From assembly GCA_031761405.1 (NCBI GenBank), contig JASEVX010000003.1, forward strand, positions 12,314,018-12,378,017: a stretch of DNA of 64,000 nucleotides. Direction: 5' to 3'. The notes beneath the pieces are model-generated. The model saw only the letters and a list, made by a program, of their open reading frames with translations, made no database searches and was not told the DNA's origin. This document shows, one piece after another, positions 13,395 to 24,600 of this stretch. Each line of letters starts with the position of its first letter. The stretch's first letter is position 1. Source of the stretch: Serripes groenlandicus. Its lineage: Eukaryota > Mollusca > Bivalvia > Cardiida > Cardiidae. The translations under genes were made by a program, and so were the position numbers.

Positions 13395-13663
13395 GTTTCG
13401 GACCGTTCCAGAGACATAACTTAAACTCGTTTATGTGGTGTTTAATATGGGGTACCAAAATACGTTAAGAACGTTTAGAGCATAAGTATTTTGCATTATG
13501 AGGTCAGCGACTGGTCTAACGAAATACATCCGGATAGGCAAAATATGATAATAAAGCATCATTCGAATGATCAATGCCGAAAATGAAGCATTTGAAAAAT
13601 ATTACAATCACACCAACTCTATCGAGTATTCAGGCTTTCCTATTACGGCGGCTTCATATCACA

Positions 13664-13725
13664 ACAAGAATAAGTTACAACCACTCTAGATGAAAGTATC
13701 TCAAGATTAATACGATTGTTGTTCA
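13664..13725 (-). repeat. Single unit of the 54-bp repeat (unexpanded locus)
   Basis: One copy of TCACAACAAGAATAAGTTAC + AACCACTCTAGATGA + AAGTATCTCAAGATTAATA sits between CGGCTTCATA and CGATTGTTGTTC. The identical flanks bracket the large array of copy B (17700 and 22805), so this is the same locus before amplification or after full contraction. Confidence 0.85.
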
Positions 13726-14129
13726 TTTTTGTCCAAATGTTTTTTTACTACGCAACATTTAATATGAAACCTATAAATGGGCAAGCTGTTCTTATCTCCC
13801 GTTGATCTATCGGATAGGAAATTACCGCGTTTGGGGGTGGGGGTGTTTGGTTGAGGGAGCGAGGTTGGGTTGGGACTGACTAGTCAATGTAGCCTTTACT
13901 ACACATTGGCAACGTAGACCAAGATTACAAAATTAGACTTCAAGAACGTGCAGGCTCATTTTGGTCTACATTGTTCACACTTGCAGTTTAATCTCGTGCA
14001 CAACATTTAACGTTATAGTTGTGCAGCGGGATAAGTGTTAAGTATAATGGAGATTCGTCTTTCTTTGGCATAAAACTTATTGCCTTAATTCAAACAAATC
14101 ATTCATATTTCTCTAAGGACATTGGGAAA

Positions 14130-15486
14130 ATGGCTCAGACAGTAACAGATGGAGAAAGAAATACGAAATTGACCTTTGACGAACTAAGGGAGGAACCAAT
14201 ACAAGTTCAAGATGGAAATGGAAATCTCAATGATGCCATTTGGCGTTTGTTTTAACAGAACTGTTAGTAGTTTAGGTACAAATATCGCATTTTACTTGTG
14301 TTATACGTGTAACACATATTTATGTCAGAATTGTTTTAAAGGACACGAATCGCATCGATTCATTAAGAAAATTGGAAAGAAAGAATGAAGAAATGATTTC
14401 GTGATGAAATTATGAATAAGAGTGAGAGTGAGAGAAAGGACATGTTAGATAGAGAGGATGTTTACATGGTTAATGTTAATGTTAAACATGTATTGGATAA
14501 GAGTAATACTTGTTGGATAACTGGATTATGTGAACTGGATGACACAAGGTGGGTTGTTTGTGATTATAATAATTATTGTATTAAAGTATTCAGTATTGGT
14601 TCGCACATATTACAACGCTATATACGGTTGAGGTCTCAGCCTTGGTGTGTTACAGAAATAAAGGTTAAACGAGAACCCACTGAGCAGGGCGTAATGGCCA
14701 CAAGTGTGTTGTCCGATAATAAAGTAAAAAAGATTAAATCGTTAAACCGCTTACGTGCTGCCATTAAAGCCTTTTTTTCTTTAATACGAGAACCAACTGA
14801 GCAGGTTTCCCACCACTGATATTTCCATTACCAGACAATCAAAGCCTGATAAACAATGTCTGCTAGCTGTAACGTTACCAGGGAATCGTATAATAGTTAT
14901 TATTAATGTGACACAAACTCCTGTCGCAATCACTAAATTTATAAACACGAAGAAACGCTGTTATTCTATAGATTGTAGTGGAGATAATATTGTTACCATC
15001 TGTAGTGATGATAAGTACCGTTATGGTCCCTGGTTTGTATCCGTGATGTCCACAGACGGAGTGGATAAAAACCATAAACACTGATTAAGACCCTTCTTGG
15101 TCTGTTCCTTGTCTCGCTGTTTGTCCCGGAAGAGTTTATATAACTGACTGGCGTTCCCACAAAGTTTTCTGTATGAACGATACCCTTATCGGTCATACAA
15201 AAGACTTTGTGGTTACGCCAGTAGTCTCTCACAAAACAATAGAAGGGTCATGGCCAGATGGGATCACTGTAGACCCCCGACACCAATAACGTGTATAGTT
15301 GTGCCTGGGATCACGACAAACTTTACCGACTCGATTCTCGTTTAGAGAGTGTCGAGTCTCTCTTTGATTTCAAGTCAGTAGATTCGGAGAGGCCCGCAGA
15401 ACTTTGTTTATACAGAGATAGACTCTATGTCAGTCATAGCTCGGTGTCTACTCATGGACACTTCGTAATTGTAGTCAGTTTTATAA
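14130..15486 (+). pseudogene. TRIM-like pseudogene, copy B
   Basis: It is the tandem duplicate of 5790-7113, starting MAQTVTDGERNTKLT. The acceptor-like site upstream has decayed from TTTCAG to TCTAAG. A short deletion near 14240 breaks the frame in the B-box; the rest of the finger is intact in another frame (CYTCNTYLCQNCFKGHESHRF, with all cysteines that copy A lost). A further frame change and stop occur near 14386. The propeller-like region resumes with CWITGLCELDDTRWVVCD and CIKVFSIGSHILQRYI. A repeated REPTEQ motif flanks a linker (14671-14810). The propeller is then disrupted at 15150-15219 by a local inverted duplication. The stop used in copy A is lost to a frame change, letting the last frame run to 15542. 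The two copies carry different lesions, so they decayed independently after duplication. Confidence 0.75.
15150..15219. repeat. Inverted duplication (hairpin) inside pseudogene B
   Basis: Arms 15150-15181 and 15188-15219 are 32 bases each, with 27 of 32 pairing and a 6-base loop. Copy A shows only the first arm's context (CTGACTGGAACAACGACAAAG) followed directly by GTAGTCTCTCAC. The second arm is therefore a new, inverted copy inserted within the gene remnant. Confidence 0.8.
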
Positions 15487-15814
15487 TAACCCATCCTTGG
15501 TTAATATATACACTGTTACATGGAAACACTTATCTAACATGAATGGGTTCCATGAATGTTATTTTGTTACCATGGTTACCGAGTCACGAGATTACCTTCT
15601 CTCATTAATATGCATTACTTTATTTACACCGTATTATTTGGTACACTCAGTCGATGAAAATCTTATCAATTGGTTTTTGGTTTCCATCCCTTTTTTTTAA
15701 ATAAGTTAATTCATTTATTTTATTTTTCTTGTTAGAGCGCTCTCTCTATATTTCTTTTTATAACTTTATTTATTACTTCAGGAAGTGATCTATATTAATG
15801 TCATGTATGATGTA

Positions 15815-15816
<2 letters not shown>

Positions 15817-15879
<63 letters not shown>

Positions 15880-15889
15880 GAGAGAGAGA

Positions 15890-15987
<98 letters not shown>

Positions 15988-15990
15988 GAG
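15817..15990. repeat. (GA)n microsatellite
   Basis: About 170 bases of nearly pure GA with rare interruptions (GGTGAG, GAGTGAG, GAGCGAG). It gives long Arg-Glu or Ser-Leu open frames on both strands that are not genes. Confidence 0.97.
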
Positions 15991-16002
15991 AAAAAGAAAT
16001 TT

Positions 16003-16244
16003 TATATTTATGCATGACGGGGATTATGGCCCGTCGTCTGTCCACAATTTCTTGTGAACACGATAAAGTCTTCATTTATTATCCGATGTTTACCAAACTT
16101 ATTCAGTAGCGAGATATCCATGTTCCTTTCGAAATCCAGCCAGATCCGTCCATGCATGACGGGATTATGGCCCTTTAAAATTAGAAAAATTGGCAAAATT
16201 GCTATAATTGCATAATTTAGGTGAGCGATGATGGCCCTCTTGTT
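16003..16244 (+). mobile_element. HLE-B type fragment
   Basis: Starts inside the element (CATGACGGGGATTATGGCCCG, then ACAATTTCTTGTGAACACGAT), includes one core unit (CATGCATGACGGGATTATGGCCCT) and ends with AGGTGAGCGATGATGGCCCTCTTGTT. The internal part is HLE-B while the 3' end is of HLE-A type, so it is a chimera or a related subfamily. It has no microsatellite head; the GA tract lies directly upstream. Confidence 0.75.
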
Positions 16245-17699
16245 ATTTACAATTATCGCATTGATCAGCTGAAAAAAGATATTTCCAGCTGAGGCATCAC
16301 ATGAAGATGTAATGACGTAAATCATAGTTTGAAAACATTGTTCGAAAAGTAGCCCAACGTGTCACCATTATGCAACGACCCATGTATGTTCACATTGAAA
16401 TTCCATTTGTATCGTTACTCATCATCTCTCTGGTCCGTTTTCATATGTCGCTTAATTAGTACTTCGCGTTGTGTTATGAAATACTTGATGAAGTTCAACA
16501 AGTCTGTTTGATTTACAAAATGTTTAATATTTACTTCTCGCACGTGATACAATACTAACAATATCGAATATCTAACAATATCAACTTGTATACGTAATTT
16601 TAGTCGCGCCTTCTATTACCAAAATATTTAAGTAAATGCCCTAGTAGCTCAAAGCGGCCATATTCTCTACGCGACACCACTTCTACTACCTATGGTCCCC
16701 GCAGAGAGGACCCTTCCGGATCTATATCTCGACTATTTGCCCCCACGTTCATCCAATAGTCTGATCTCGGCAGCACATCTACACGATGGAGTTCTCACGT
16801 TCGCACCCTCCTCTCTTTCTCTATCTGTTTTCTGTTTCCTGGGGACAGCCCAACTAGTATTCTCTCCATATTTCTCTTAAAGTTCATTCTGGTATTATTA
16901 AAATAATTTTCCAGTATCAAGGAGATCCATTATTATTACAAAATGACTGGATTTCAGACTCTCAGTCAAATTTATGGGAATTATTGGCCACAAAAGTGAT
17001 CTGAAACAGGTTGAAAACAATAGGACAAAAAGAGAAATGTTACCCTTTACACAAACAAATCACCCTACAAAGACGCACGGGGTTAATGTAAAAATGAAGA
17101 GCAGTTAAGATTCTCTCCACAAACAGTGTTGTCACGCGCCTGTCCCTATACATGTGAACAATGAGGAGAAGTGGGTTCAACCACAAAATTCAAACCCATG
17201 CTGAAAGCTTACTTTTCACATTTATAAACATTAAAATGTGCCTTACACTTACTATTTATCATTATTTCAATGTTTGACTCTGGCCGTTGCAACCTAATGT
17301 AGTATGTCTGTCTATCTCTTGTCTTCTGTCACCGAAGGATGTGGCTCTCGGACGTCTTTACTACTGAAACTTTGGATATTCAAATTTGAAACCTTCCAAT
17401 ATCAACATAACACCGCAGAGCTGTGCTTTTCTTTCTTCTATTATTAATTATTCATTAACTCAACAAAGTTCTGGCAATAACATAACACACCTTTCAGATT
17501 TAGACCCCACGCCACAATATACATCTATACAGGTCTAAACTTATTCATAAAACATATTGCATCTATTTTGGTTTGGAAAATATCATATTATATGATAATA
17601 TGATAATAAAGCATCATTCGAATCAATGCCGAAAATGAAGCATTTGAAAAATATTACAAAGACACCAACTCTATTGATATTGCAGGTATTCCTAGTACG
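16245..17699. other. Non-coding part of duplication copy B
   Basis: Aligns with 7715-7835 and 12333-13195 of copy A. 17105-17370 has no clear counterpart in A and may be an insertion in B. Short open frames here (for example 16692-16880) are not shared with A in frame, so I do not call a gene. Confidence 0.55.
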
Positions 17700-20600
17700 G
17701 CGGCTTCATATCACAACAAGAATAAGTAACAGCCACTCTAGATGACAGTATCTGAGGATTAATATCACAACAAGAATAAGTTACAACCACTATAGATAAC
17801 AGTATCCCAGGATTAATATCACAACAAGAATAAGTTACAGCCACCCTAGATGACAGTATCTCAGGATTAATATCACAACAAGAATAAGTTACAACCACTC
17901 TGAATGACAGTATCTCAGGATTAATATCACACGAGAATAAGTTACAACCACTCTAGATGACAGTATCCCAGGATTAATATCACAACATGAATAAGTTACA
18001 GCCACTCTAGATGACATTATCTCAGGAATAATATCACAACAAGAATAAGTTACTTCCACTCTAGATGACAGTATCTCAGGAATAATATCACAACAAGAAT
18101 AAGTTACTGCCACTCTAGATGACAGTATCTCAGGAATAATATCACAACAAGAATAAGTTACAACCACTCTAGATGACATTATCTCAGGAATAATATCACA
18201 ACAATGATAAGTCACAACCACTCTATATGACAGTATTCCAGGATTAATATCACAGCAAGAATAAGTTACAACCTCTCTATATGACAGTATCTCAGGATTA
18301 ATATCGCAACAAGAATAAGTTACAACCACTCTAGATGAGAGTATCCCAGGATTAATATCACAACAAGAATAAGTTACAACCACTCTAGATAACAGTATCC
18401 TAGAATTAATATCCCAGCAAGAATAAGTTACAGCTACTCTAGATGACAGTATCCCAGGATTAATATCACAACAAGAATAAGTTACAACCACTCTAGATAA
18501 CAGTATCCTAGGCTTAATATCACAACAAGAATAAGTTACAACCACTATAGATGACAGTATCCCAGGATTAATATCACAACAAGAATAAGTTACTGCCACT
18601 CTAGATGACAGTATCTCAGGATTAATATCACTACAATTATAAGTTACAACCACTCTATATGGCAGTATTCCAGGATTAATATCACAACAAGAATAAGATA
18701 CAACCACTCTAGATGACAGTATTCCATGATTAATATCACAACATGGATAAGTTACAGCAACTCTAGATGACAGTATCCCAGGATTAATATCACAACAAGA
18801 ATAAGTTACAGCCACTCTAGATGACAGTATCTCAGGATTAATATCACAACAACAATAAGTTACGACCACTCTAGATGACAGTATCTCATGATTAATATCA
18901 CAACAAGAATAAGCTACAGCCACTCTAGATGACAGTATCTCAGGATTAATATCATAACAAGAATAAGTTACAACCACTCTAGATGACTGGTATTCCAGGA
19001 GTAATATCACAACAAGAATAAGTTACAACCTCTGTATATGACAGTATTCCAGGATTAATATCACAACAAGAATAAGTTACAACCACTTTAGATGACAGTA
19101 TCCCAGGATTAATATCACGACAAGAATAAGTTACAGCCACTTTAGATGACAGTTTCTCAGGAGTTATATCACTACAAGAATAAGTTACAACCATTCTAGA
19201 TAACAGTATCCCAGGATTAATATCACAACAAGAATAAGTTACAACCACTCTAGATGACAGTATCCCAGGATTAATATCCCAGCAAGAATAAGTTACAAAC
19301 ACTCTAGATGACAGTATCTCAGGATTAATATCACAGCAAGAACAAGAGGGCCAAGATGGCCCTAAATCGATCACCTAATTGATAGTAAATTAGTAGCAAA
19401 TATTTAACTGCAAATATCTGGAAAATTTTATCAGGGAGTGCAAATGAAACTGAAAGGAGTGGACACTTCTCAAGAAACAGCTTATCAGTAAAGGCCATTT
19501 ATATCTTGAAATCTAACAAGAACTTTAATAAGAATGGAATTATAAAGTTTTTGTCATTTTGCACCTTTCCTGATGCCGCCTTGCTGCGCTGTTTTTCAAC
19601 CAAATCAATATGGCTTCAACAGTTTATTTAGAGGGTCACTAAAGAAACATTTCTACCGAATTATCTTGCAATCGCACAAGTAGATTATGGAGGAAAAGGA
19701 TTTTAAAATTTGGGTATTTTTTCTCACTCTCTGATGCCGCAGCATCCAAAGTTCTCAATGGAATTTAAATCTTTGAACAATTTTGAAAGAGGACCACCAA
19801 AGGAACATTCTTGTGATGTTTTGTGGACATTGGTCTATTGGAATGGTAGGAGTTGGATGTCACTTGTAGCTAAAAGTTCAATTTACCCTTTTTGTGATGA
19901 CACCTGGTTGATATGATTGCGTAACCAATCAAAACGGCTTAATCAAATTAAATAGAGGATCATTACAGTAAGATTCGTATTATATTTTCTTAAAATAAGA
20001 CAAACACTTTCATAAAAATGGAATTTTCAAATTTTGTCATTTTGCCCCTTTTCTGATGCCGCCTGATTGCCATGTTTTTCGACCAATCAGTATGGCTTGA
20101 ACAATTTTTATAGAGGGTCACCCAAGGAACATTTCTACCAAATTATATTTGAATCTGACAGGCAGATTCGGAGGAGAAGATTTTTAAAGTTTGGACATTT
20201 TGTCCCCTTTCTGATGCCGCAGCAACCAAAGTTCTCATTTGAATTTTAATCTTTGAACAATTTTGAAAGAGGACCACAAAAGGATCATTCCTGTGATGTT
20301 TTGTAGTAATTGGTCTATTGGAATGGCAGGTGTTGGTTGTCATTTGTAGCTAAAAGTTCAATTTACCCCTTTTGTAATGACGCCTGGTTGCTATGATTGT
20401 GTAACCAATCAAAACGGCTTTAACAAATTAAATAGAGGATCATTAAAGTAAAATTCGTTTTATATTTTCTTAAAATCAGACAAACACTTTCATAAAAATG
20501 GAATTTTCAAATTTTGTCATTTTGCCCCTTTTCTGATGCCGCCTGACTGCCATGTTTTTCGATTAATCAGTATTTTCATAGAGGGTCACCCAAGGAACAT

Positions 20601-22812
20601 TTCTACCAAATTATATTTGAATCTGACAGGCAGATTCGGAGGAGAAGATTTTTAAAGTTTGGACATTTTGTCCCCTTTCTGATGCCGCAGCAACCAAAGT
20701 TCTCAATGGAATTTTATTCTTTGAACAAATTTGAAAGAGGACCACCGAAGGAACATTCCTGTGATGTTTTGTGGAAATTGGTCTATTGGAATGGTAGGAG
20801 TTGGTTGTCATTTGTAGCTAAAAGTTCAATTTACCCCTTTTGTGATGACGCCTGGTTGCTATGATTGTGTTACCCATCAAAACGGCTTAAACAAATTAAA
20901 TAGAGGATCATTAAAGTAAGATTCGTATTATATTTTCTTAAAATCAGACAAGCACTTTCATAAAAATGGAATTTTCAAATTTTCAAATTTTGCCCCTTTT
21001 CTGATGCCGCCTGACTGCCATGTTTTTTGACCAATCAGTATGGCTTGAACAATTTTTATAGAGGGTCACCCAAGGAACATTTCTACCAAATTATATTTGA
21101 ATCTGACAGGCAGATTCGGAGGAGAAGATTTTTAAAGTTCGGACATTTTGCCCCCTTTTTGATGCCGCAGCAACCAAAGTTCTCAATGGAATTTAAATCT
21201 TTGAACAACTTTGAAAGAGGCCAACCAGAGGAACAGTCCTGTGATGTTTCACGGAAATTGTCCTTGGAGTTTGGGAGGAGATGATGTTTAAAGCTAAAAG
21301 TTAACGCCGGACGGACGGACGGACGGACGGACGGACGGACGGACGGACGACGGACGACGGACGACGGACAAAAAGTGATCAGAATAGCTCACCTTGAGCC
21401 TTCGGCTCTAGGTGATCTAATAAGTTACAACCACTCTAGATGACAGTATTCCAAGATTAATATCACAACAAGAATAAGTCACAACCACTCTAGATAACAG
21501 TATCCCAGGATTAATATCACAACAAAAATAAGTTACAACCACTCTAGATGACAGGATTCCAGGATTAATATCACAACAAGAATAAGTTACAACCACTATA
21601 GATGACAGTATTCCAGGATTAATATCACAACATGGATAAGTTACAGCCACTCTAGATGACAGTATCCCAGGATTAATATCACAACAAGAATAAGTTACAG
21701 CCACTCTAGATGACAGTATCTCAGGATTAATATCACAACAACAATAAGTTACGACCACTCTAGATGACAGTATCTCAGGATTAATATCACAACAAGAATA
21801 AGCTACAGCCACTCTAGATGACAATATCTCAGGATTAATATCATAACAAGAATAAGTTACAACCACTCTAGATGACAGTATTCCAGGATTAATATCACAA
21901 CAAGAATAAGTTACAACCACTTTAGATGACAGTATTCCAGGATTAATATCACAACAAGAATAAGTTACAACCACTTTAGATGACAGTATCCCAGGATTAA
22001 TATCACGACAAGAATAAGTTACAACCATTCTAGATAACAGTATCCCAGGATTAATATCACAACAAGAATAAGTTACAACCACCCTAGATGACAGTATCCC
22101 AGGATTAATATCCCAGCAAGAATAAGTTACAAACACTCTAGATGACAGTATCTCAGGATTAATATCACAGCAAGAATAAGTTACAACCACTCTAGATGAC
22201 AGTATTCCAAGACTGATATCACAACAAGAATAAGTTACAACCACTCTAGATAACAGTATCCTAGGATTAATATCACAACAAGAATAAATTACAACCACTC
22301 TAGATGACAGTATTCCAGGATCAATATCACAACAAGAATAAATTACAACCACTCTAGATGACAGTATTCCAGGATTAATATCACAACAAGAATAAGTTAC
22401 AACCTCTCTAGATGACAGTATCTCAGGATTTATATCACTACAAGAATAAGTTACAACCATTCTAGATGACAGTATTCCAGGATTACTATCACAACAAGAA
22501 TAAGTTACAACCATTCTAGATGACAGTATTCCAGGATTAATATCACAACAAGAATAAGTTACAACCATTCTAGATGACAGTATCCCAGGATTAATATCAC
22601 AACAATAACTTGTTACAGCCACTCTAGATGACAGTATCTCAGAATTTATATCACTACAAGAATAAGTTACAACCATTCTAGATGACAGTATTCCAGGATT
22701 AATATAACAACAAGAATAAGTTACAACAACTCTAAATGACAGGATTCCAGGATTAATATCTCGACAAGAATAAGTTACAACCACTCTAGATGACAGTATC
22801 TCAGGAATAATA
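17700..22812 (-). repeat. 54-bp minisatellite array, split by an HLE-D element
   Basis: The unit, read on the + strand, is AGTTACAACCACTCTAGATG + ACAGTATCCCAGGATTAATA + TCACAACAAGAATA, 54 bases. About 56 copies lie in 17700-19342 and 21419-22812. Since 54 is divisible by 3, the minus strand stays open over long stretches and would encode the 18-residue repeat VVVTYSCCDINPGILSSR (373, 131 and 489 codons). No signal peptide, conserved flank or splice context supports a gene. Variants such as CACAACATGGATAAG and ATCATAACAAG recur in the same order at 18731-19342 and 21613-22175, showing a higher-order duplication of about 600 bp. Confidence 0.95.
19343..21418 (-). mobile_element. HLE-D element inserted in the 54-bp array
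   Basis: Minus-strand element. It begins at 21418 with AGATCACCTAGAGCC-GAA-GGCTCAAGGTGAGC (hairpin), then a (TCCG)n tract (21303-21370). The core has roughly 470-bp units containing ATGCCGCAGCAACCAAAG and CTTGGGTGACCCTCTAT. It closes with AGGTGATCGATTT and GGGCCATCTTGGCCCTCTTGTT at 19343. The array continues across it without loss or gain of bases. Open frames such as 20682-20864 (PQQPKFSMEF...) are core-repeat artefacts repeated at 49-52 kb. Confidence 0.9.
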
Positions 22813-23175
22813 CGATTGTTGTTCTTTTTTATCCAAATGTTATTTTTTAGTACGCAACTTGTAATATTAAACCTATAAATCGGCAAGCTGTTGTTATCTC
22901 CCGTTGATCTATTGGATAGAAAATTAGCACGGTGGGTTGGAGGTGTTTGGTTGGGGGAGGGGGTTGGGTTGGGACTTACTAGTTAGAGTAGCCTATACTG
23001 CACATTTACAAGGGAGACCAAGATTACAAACTAATACTCCAAGAACGTGCAGGCTCATTTTGGTCTACATCGTTCACAATTACAGTTTAAACTCGTGCAC
23101 AACATTTAACGTTAAAGTTGTGCATCGGGATAAGGGTTAAGTATAGTGCACATTCGTTTTTCTTTGGCATATCAT
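22813..23175. other. Right end of duplication copy B
   Basis: Matches 13720-14060, including the GT-rich GGTGTTTGGTTGGGGGAGG segment, CAAGAACGTGCAGGCTCATT and TTGTGCATCGGGATAAG. The frame at 22937-23140 is not kept in copy A and is not called. Confidence 0.7.
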
Positions 23176-23425
23176 TACTGAACAGACCAGAGCTGCGCTT
23201 TAGACATTAAACAAGTATGTTTATTGTTTTGTAGGAGTAAAGTTCACGTTCAGACCTAAAATAGTTATGCCCCAATGTGGAATAATAATTGGTGCTAGAA
23301 GCGAAGTTGGGGCAGCTTTACGAAAACTTATTACTACAGTGAAGATAGGTTTCCTTCCTTCGCACCTAGTAACATCAAACAATTTTCCTAACTTAGCTAC
23401 AGATCATACAAATTGCACATCATTT

Positions 23426-23665
23426 GTTTTGTCCTACTTATTTATCTCATCAATTGTATTGTACTACTTATTTATCACGTCAGTTGTTTTGTCCTACTTA
23501 TTTATCCCATCAGTTGTTTTGTCCTACTTATTTATCACATCAATTTTATTGTCCTACTTAATTATCCCATCAATTGTATTGTCATACTTACTTATCACGT
23601 CAGTTGTTTTGTCCTATTTATTTATCACGTCAGTTGTTTTGTCCTACTTATGTATCAAGTCAGTG
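23426..23665. repeat. 30-bp minisatellite, about 8 copies
   Basis: Unit TCCTACTTATTTATCACGTC + AGTTGTTTTG with small changes. The period is a multiple of 3, so two + strand frames stay open (23267-23701 and 23413-23688), giving hydrophobic repeats like SYLFITSVVL. A gene is possible only if transcription is shown; I treat it as a repeat. Confidence 0.9.
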
Positions 23666-23810
23666 CGTGTCTCGATACTTATCTATGAATATCGGATTTA
23701 GGTTTCGCCAGTCTTGTGGAGGCCATGGCAATTTGGGTCATTTCTCAAAATGTTGTAGGCCCGTACCTACAAAGCCTACGTGTAGCTACACCAATGTAGC
23801 TATGCCAATG

Positions 23811-23900
23811 TAACTTCTACTACTACTACTACTACTATTACTACCGCATTGGTAGAACGTCCGCCTTGCTTTAAAACTCGCCAATACCTAACGCCACATG
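23811..23900. repeat. (CTA)n run with a tRNA-like A-box fragment
   Basis: CTACTACTACTACTACTATTAC is followed by CCGCATTGGTAGAACGTCCGCCTTG, which looks like a D-arm/A-box of a tRNA-derived SINE. No B box follows. The next 200 bases show nothing recognisable. Confidence 0.45.
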
Positions 23901-24120
23901 AGCCACCTTTAAACTGAAGGATACAAGTTTCAGCATAAGTCAACCCATTTGACTGTATCCCAACCTGTAAGTGAACATAAAATGCTTCCATCTTTGCAGA
24001 CGACATAAAATAAGTTTTCATTTTTTGACCCAGACGCTCTTTAGGACACATTACACCAAATACATTCCTTCATTGTTTCTATGTAAATCAACAATATCCA
24101 ATTCTCAATAGTCACAGACC

Positions 24121-24375
24121 GCTACGGTGGTGTGGTGGTTGATCGTCTGCCTCGGGTACCAGAGGTCGCTGATTCCATCCCCGGGCGGGTCATACCAAGG
24201 ACTGTACAAATGGTAGTAATGGCTGCCCTCCTTGGCGCTCAGGGTTGCGGGCTCGCATTACGAGTGCCTAGCTGGTGTCAGGATAAATGGACCAACAGTA
24301 CTGGTAACTTACCAAGGAAACGTCGTGATAAAAATGACAAATTGTTGAAAGCAGGGTAAAACACCAAACAATAAA
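24121..24375 (+). repeat. tRNA-derived SINE
   Basis: The head CTACGGTGGTGTGGTGGTTG (A-box like) is followed by GCTGATTCCATCCCCGGGCG (B-box like). The tail ends GAAAGCAGGGTAAAACACCAAACAATAAAATA, which resembles the GTTAAAC(C)CC tail of the SINE at 44347. Lack of a foldable cloverleaf and the long tail argue against a tRNA gene. The 75-codon open frame over it is not a gene. Confidence 0.6.
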
Positions 24376-24600
24376 ATATTCTACAACAACAAGTGGTTGA
24401 AGCTCGTCCGATTCGACTAGTCGGAACGATGACCTTTTCGGCTGGTTAGTACAGCTATAGTTATTAAAACTTCGGCTGTTGCGGCTGATTAATACAACCT
24501 GACTAGTCGGAATTCTGCTGTTTCTGCTGGTTGATACAGCCGGAGTAGCTGGAGTTCCGGCTACTCCGGCTTACTCCAGTGTTCATACTGATATTTTTTT
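24376..24600. repeat. GC-rich imperfect tandem segment
   Basis: GGCTGGTTAGTACAGC, GGCTGATTAATACAACC and GCTGGTTGATACAGCC recur with GACTAGTCGGAA and CTACTCCGGC between them, about 50-bp spacing. Only three or four decayed copies remain. Confidence 0.55.

Larger units (their letters stand above)
5700..14060. repeat. Segmental duplication, copy A
   Basis: This block is laid out like 14060-23175. Matching parts, in order: TRIM-like pseudogene (5790-7113 against 14130-15486), its 3' flank (7114-7435 against 15487-15805), the GATCAGCTGA..AGCTGAGGCATCAC segment (7715-7835 against 16257-16372), 12333-13195 against 16373-17580, and 13550-14060 against 17600-17770 plus 22812-23175. Copy A carries 4.5 kb (7836-12332) absent from B. 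Copy B carries the expanded minisatellite and lacks about 350 bp at 13196-13550. Confidence 0.85.
12333..14060. other. Non-coding part of duplication copy A, shared with copy B
   Basis: 12333-13195 aligns with 16373-17580 and 13550-14060 with 17600-17770 plus 22812-23175. The middle (13196-13550) is missing from B. The 243-base open frame at 12077-12319 just upstream has no recognisable family. No exon is supported here. The last 30 bases before the second TRIM-like pseudogene are also found at 23140-23170, so they mark the duplication joint. Confidence 0.6.
14060..23175. repeat. Segmental duplication, copy B
   Basis: Second copy of the unit described at 5700-14060. It contains the second TRIM-like pseudogene, a GA microsatellite with HLE-B fragment, the shared non-coding part, and the expanded 54-bp array. 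Similarity to copy A stops near 23170, just where a third TRIM-like copy would begin (AGTGCACATTCG..TCTTTGGCATA is the last shared text). The right joint is therefore at about 23,170. Confidence 0.85.

Noticed and set aside
15773..16109. Ser-Leu and Arg-Glu rich frames
   Set aside because: They translate the (GA)n microsatellite.
17889..22886. Large minus-strand open frames (373 and 489 codons) as genes
   Set aside because: They follow the 54-bp repeat exactly, start and stop where the array does, and lack any non-repeat coding flank, signal peptide or splice context.
23267..23701. Hydrophobic repeat protein
   Set aside because: The frame is a 30-bp minisatellite, open in two frames at once, with no supporting flank.
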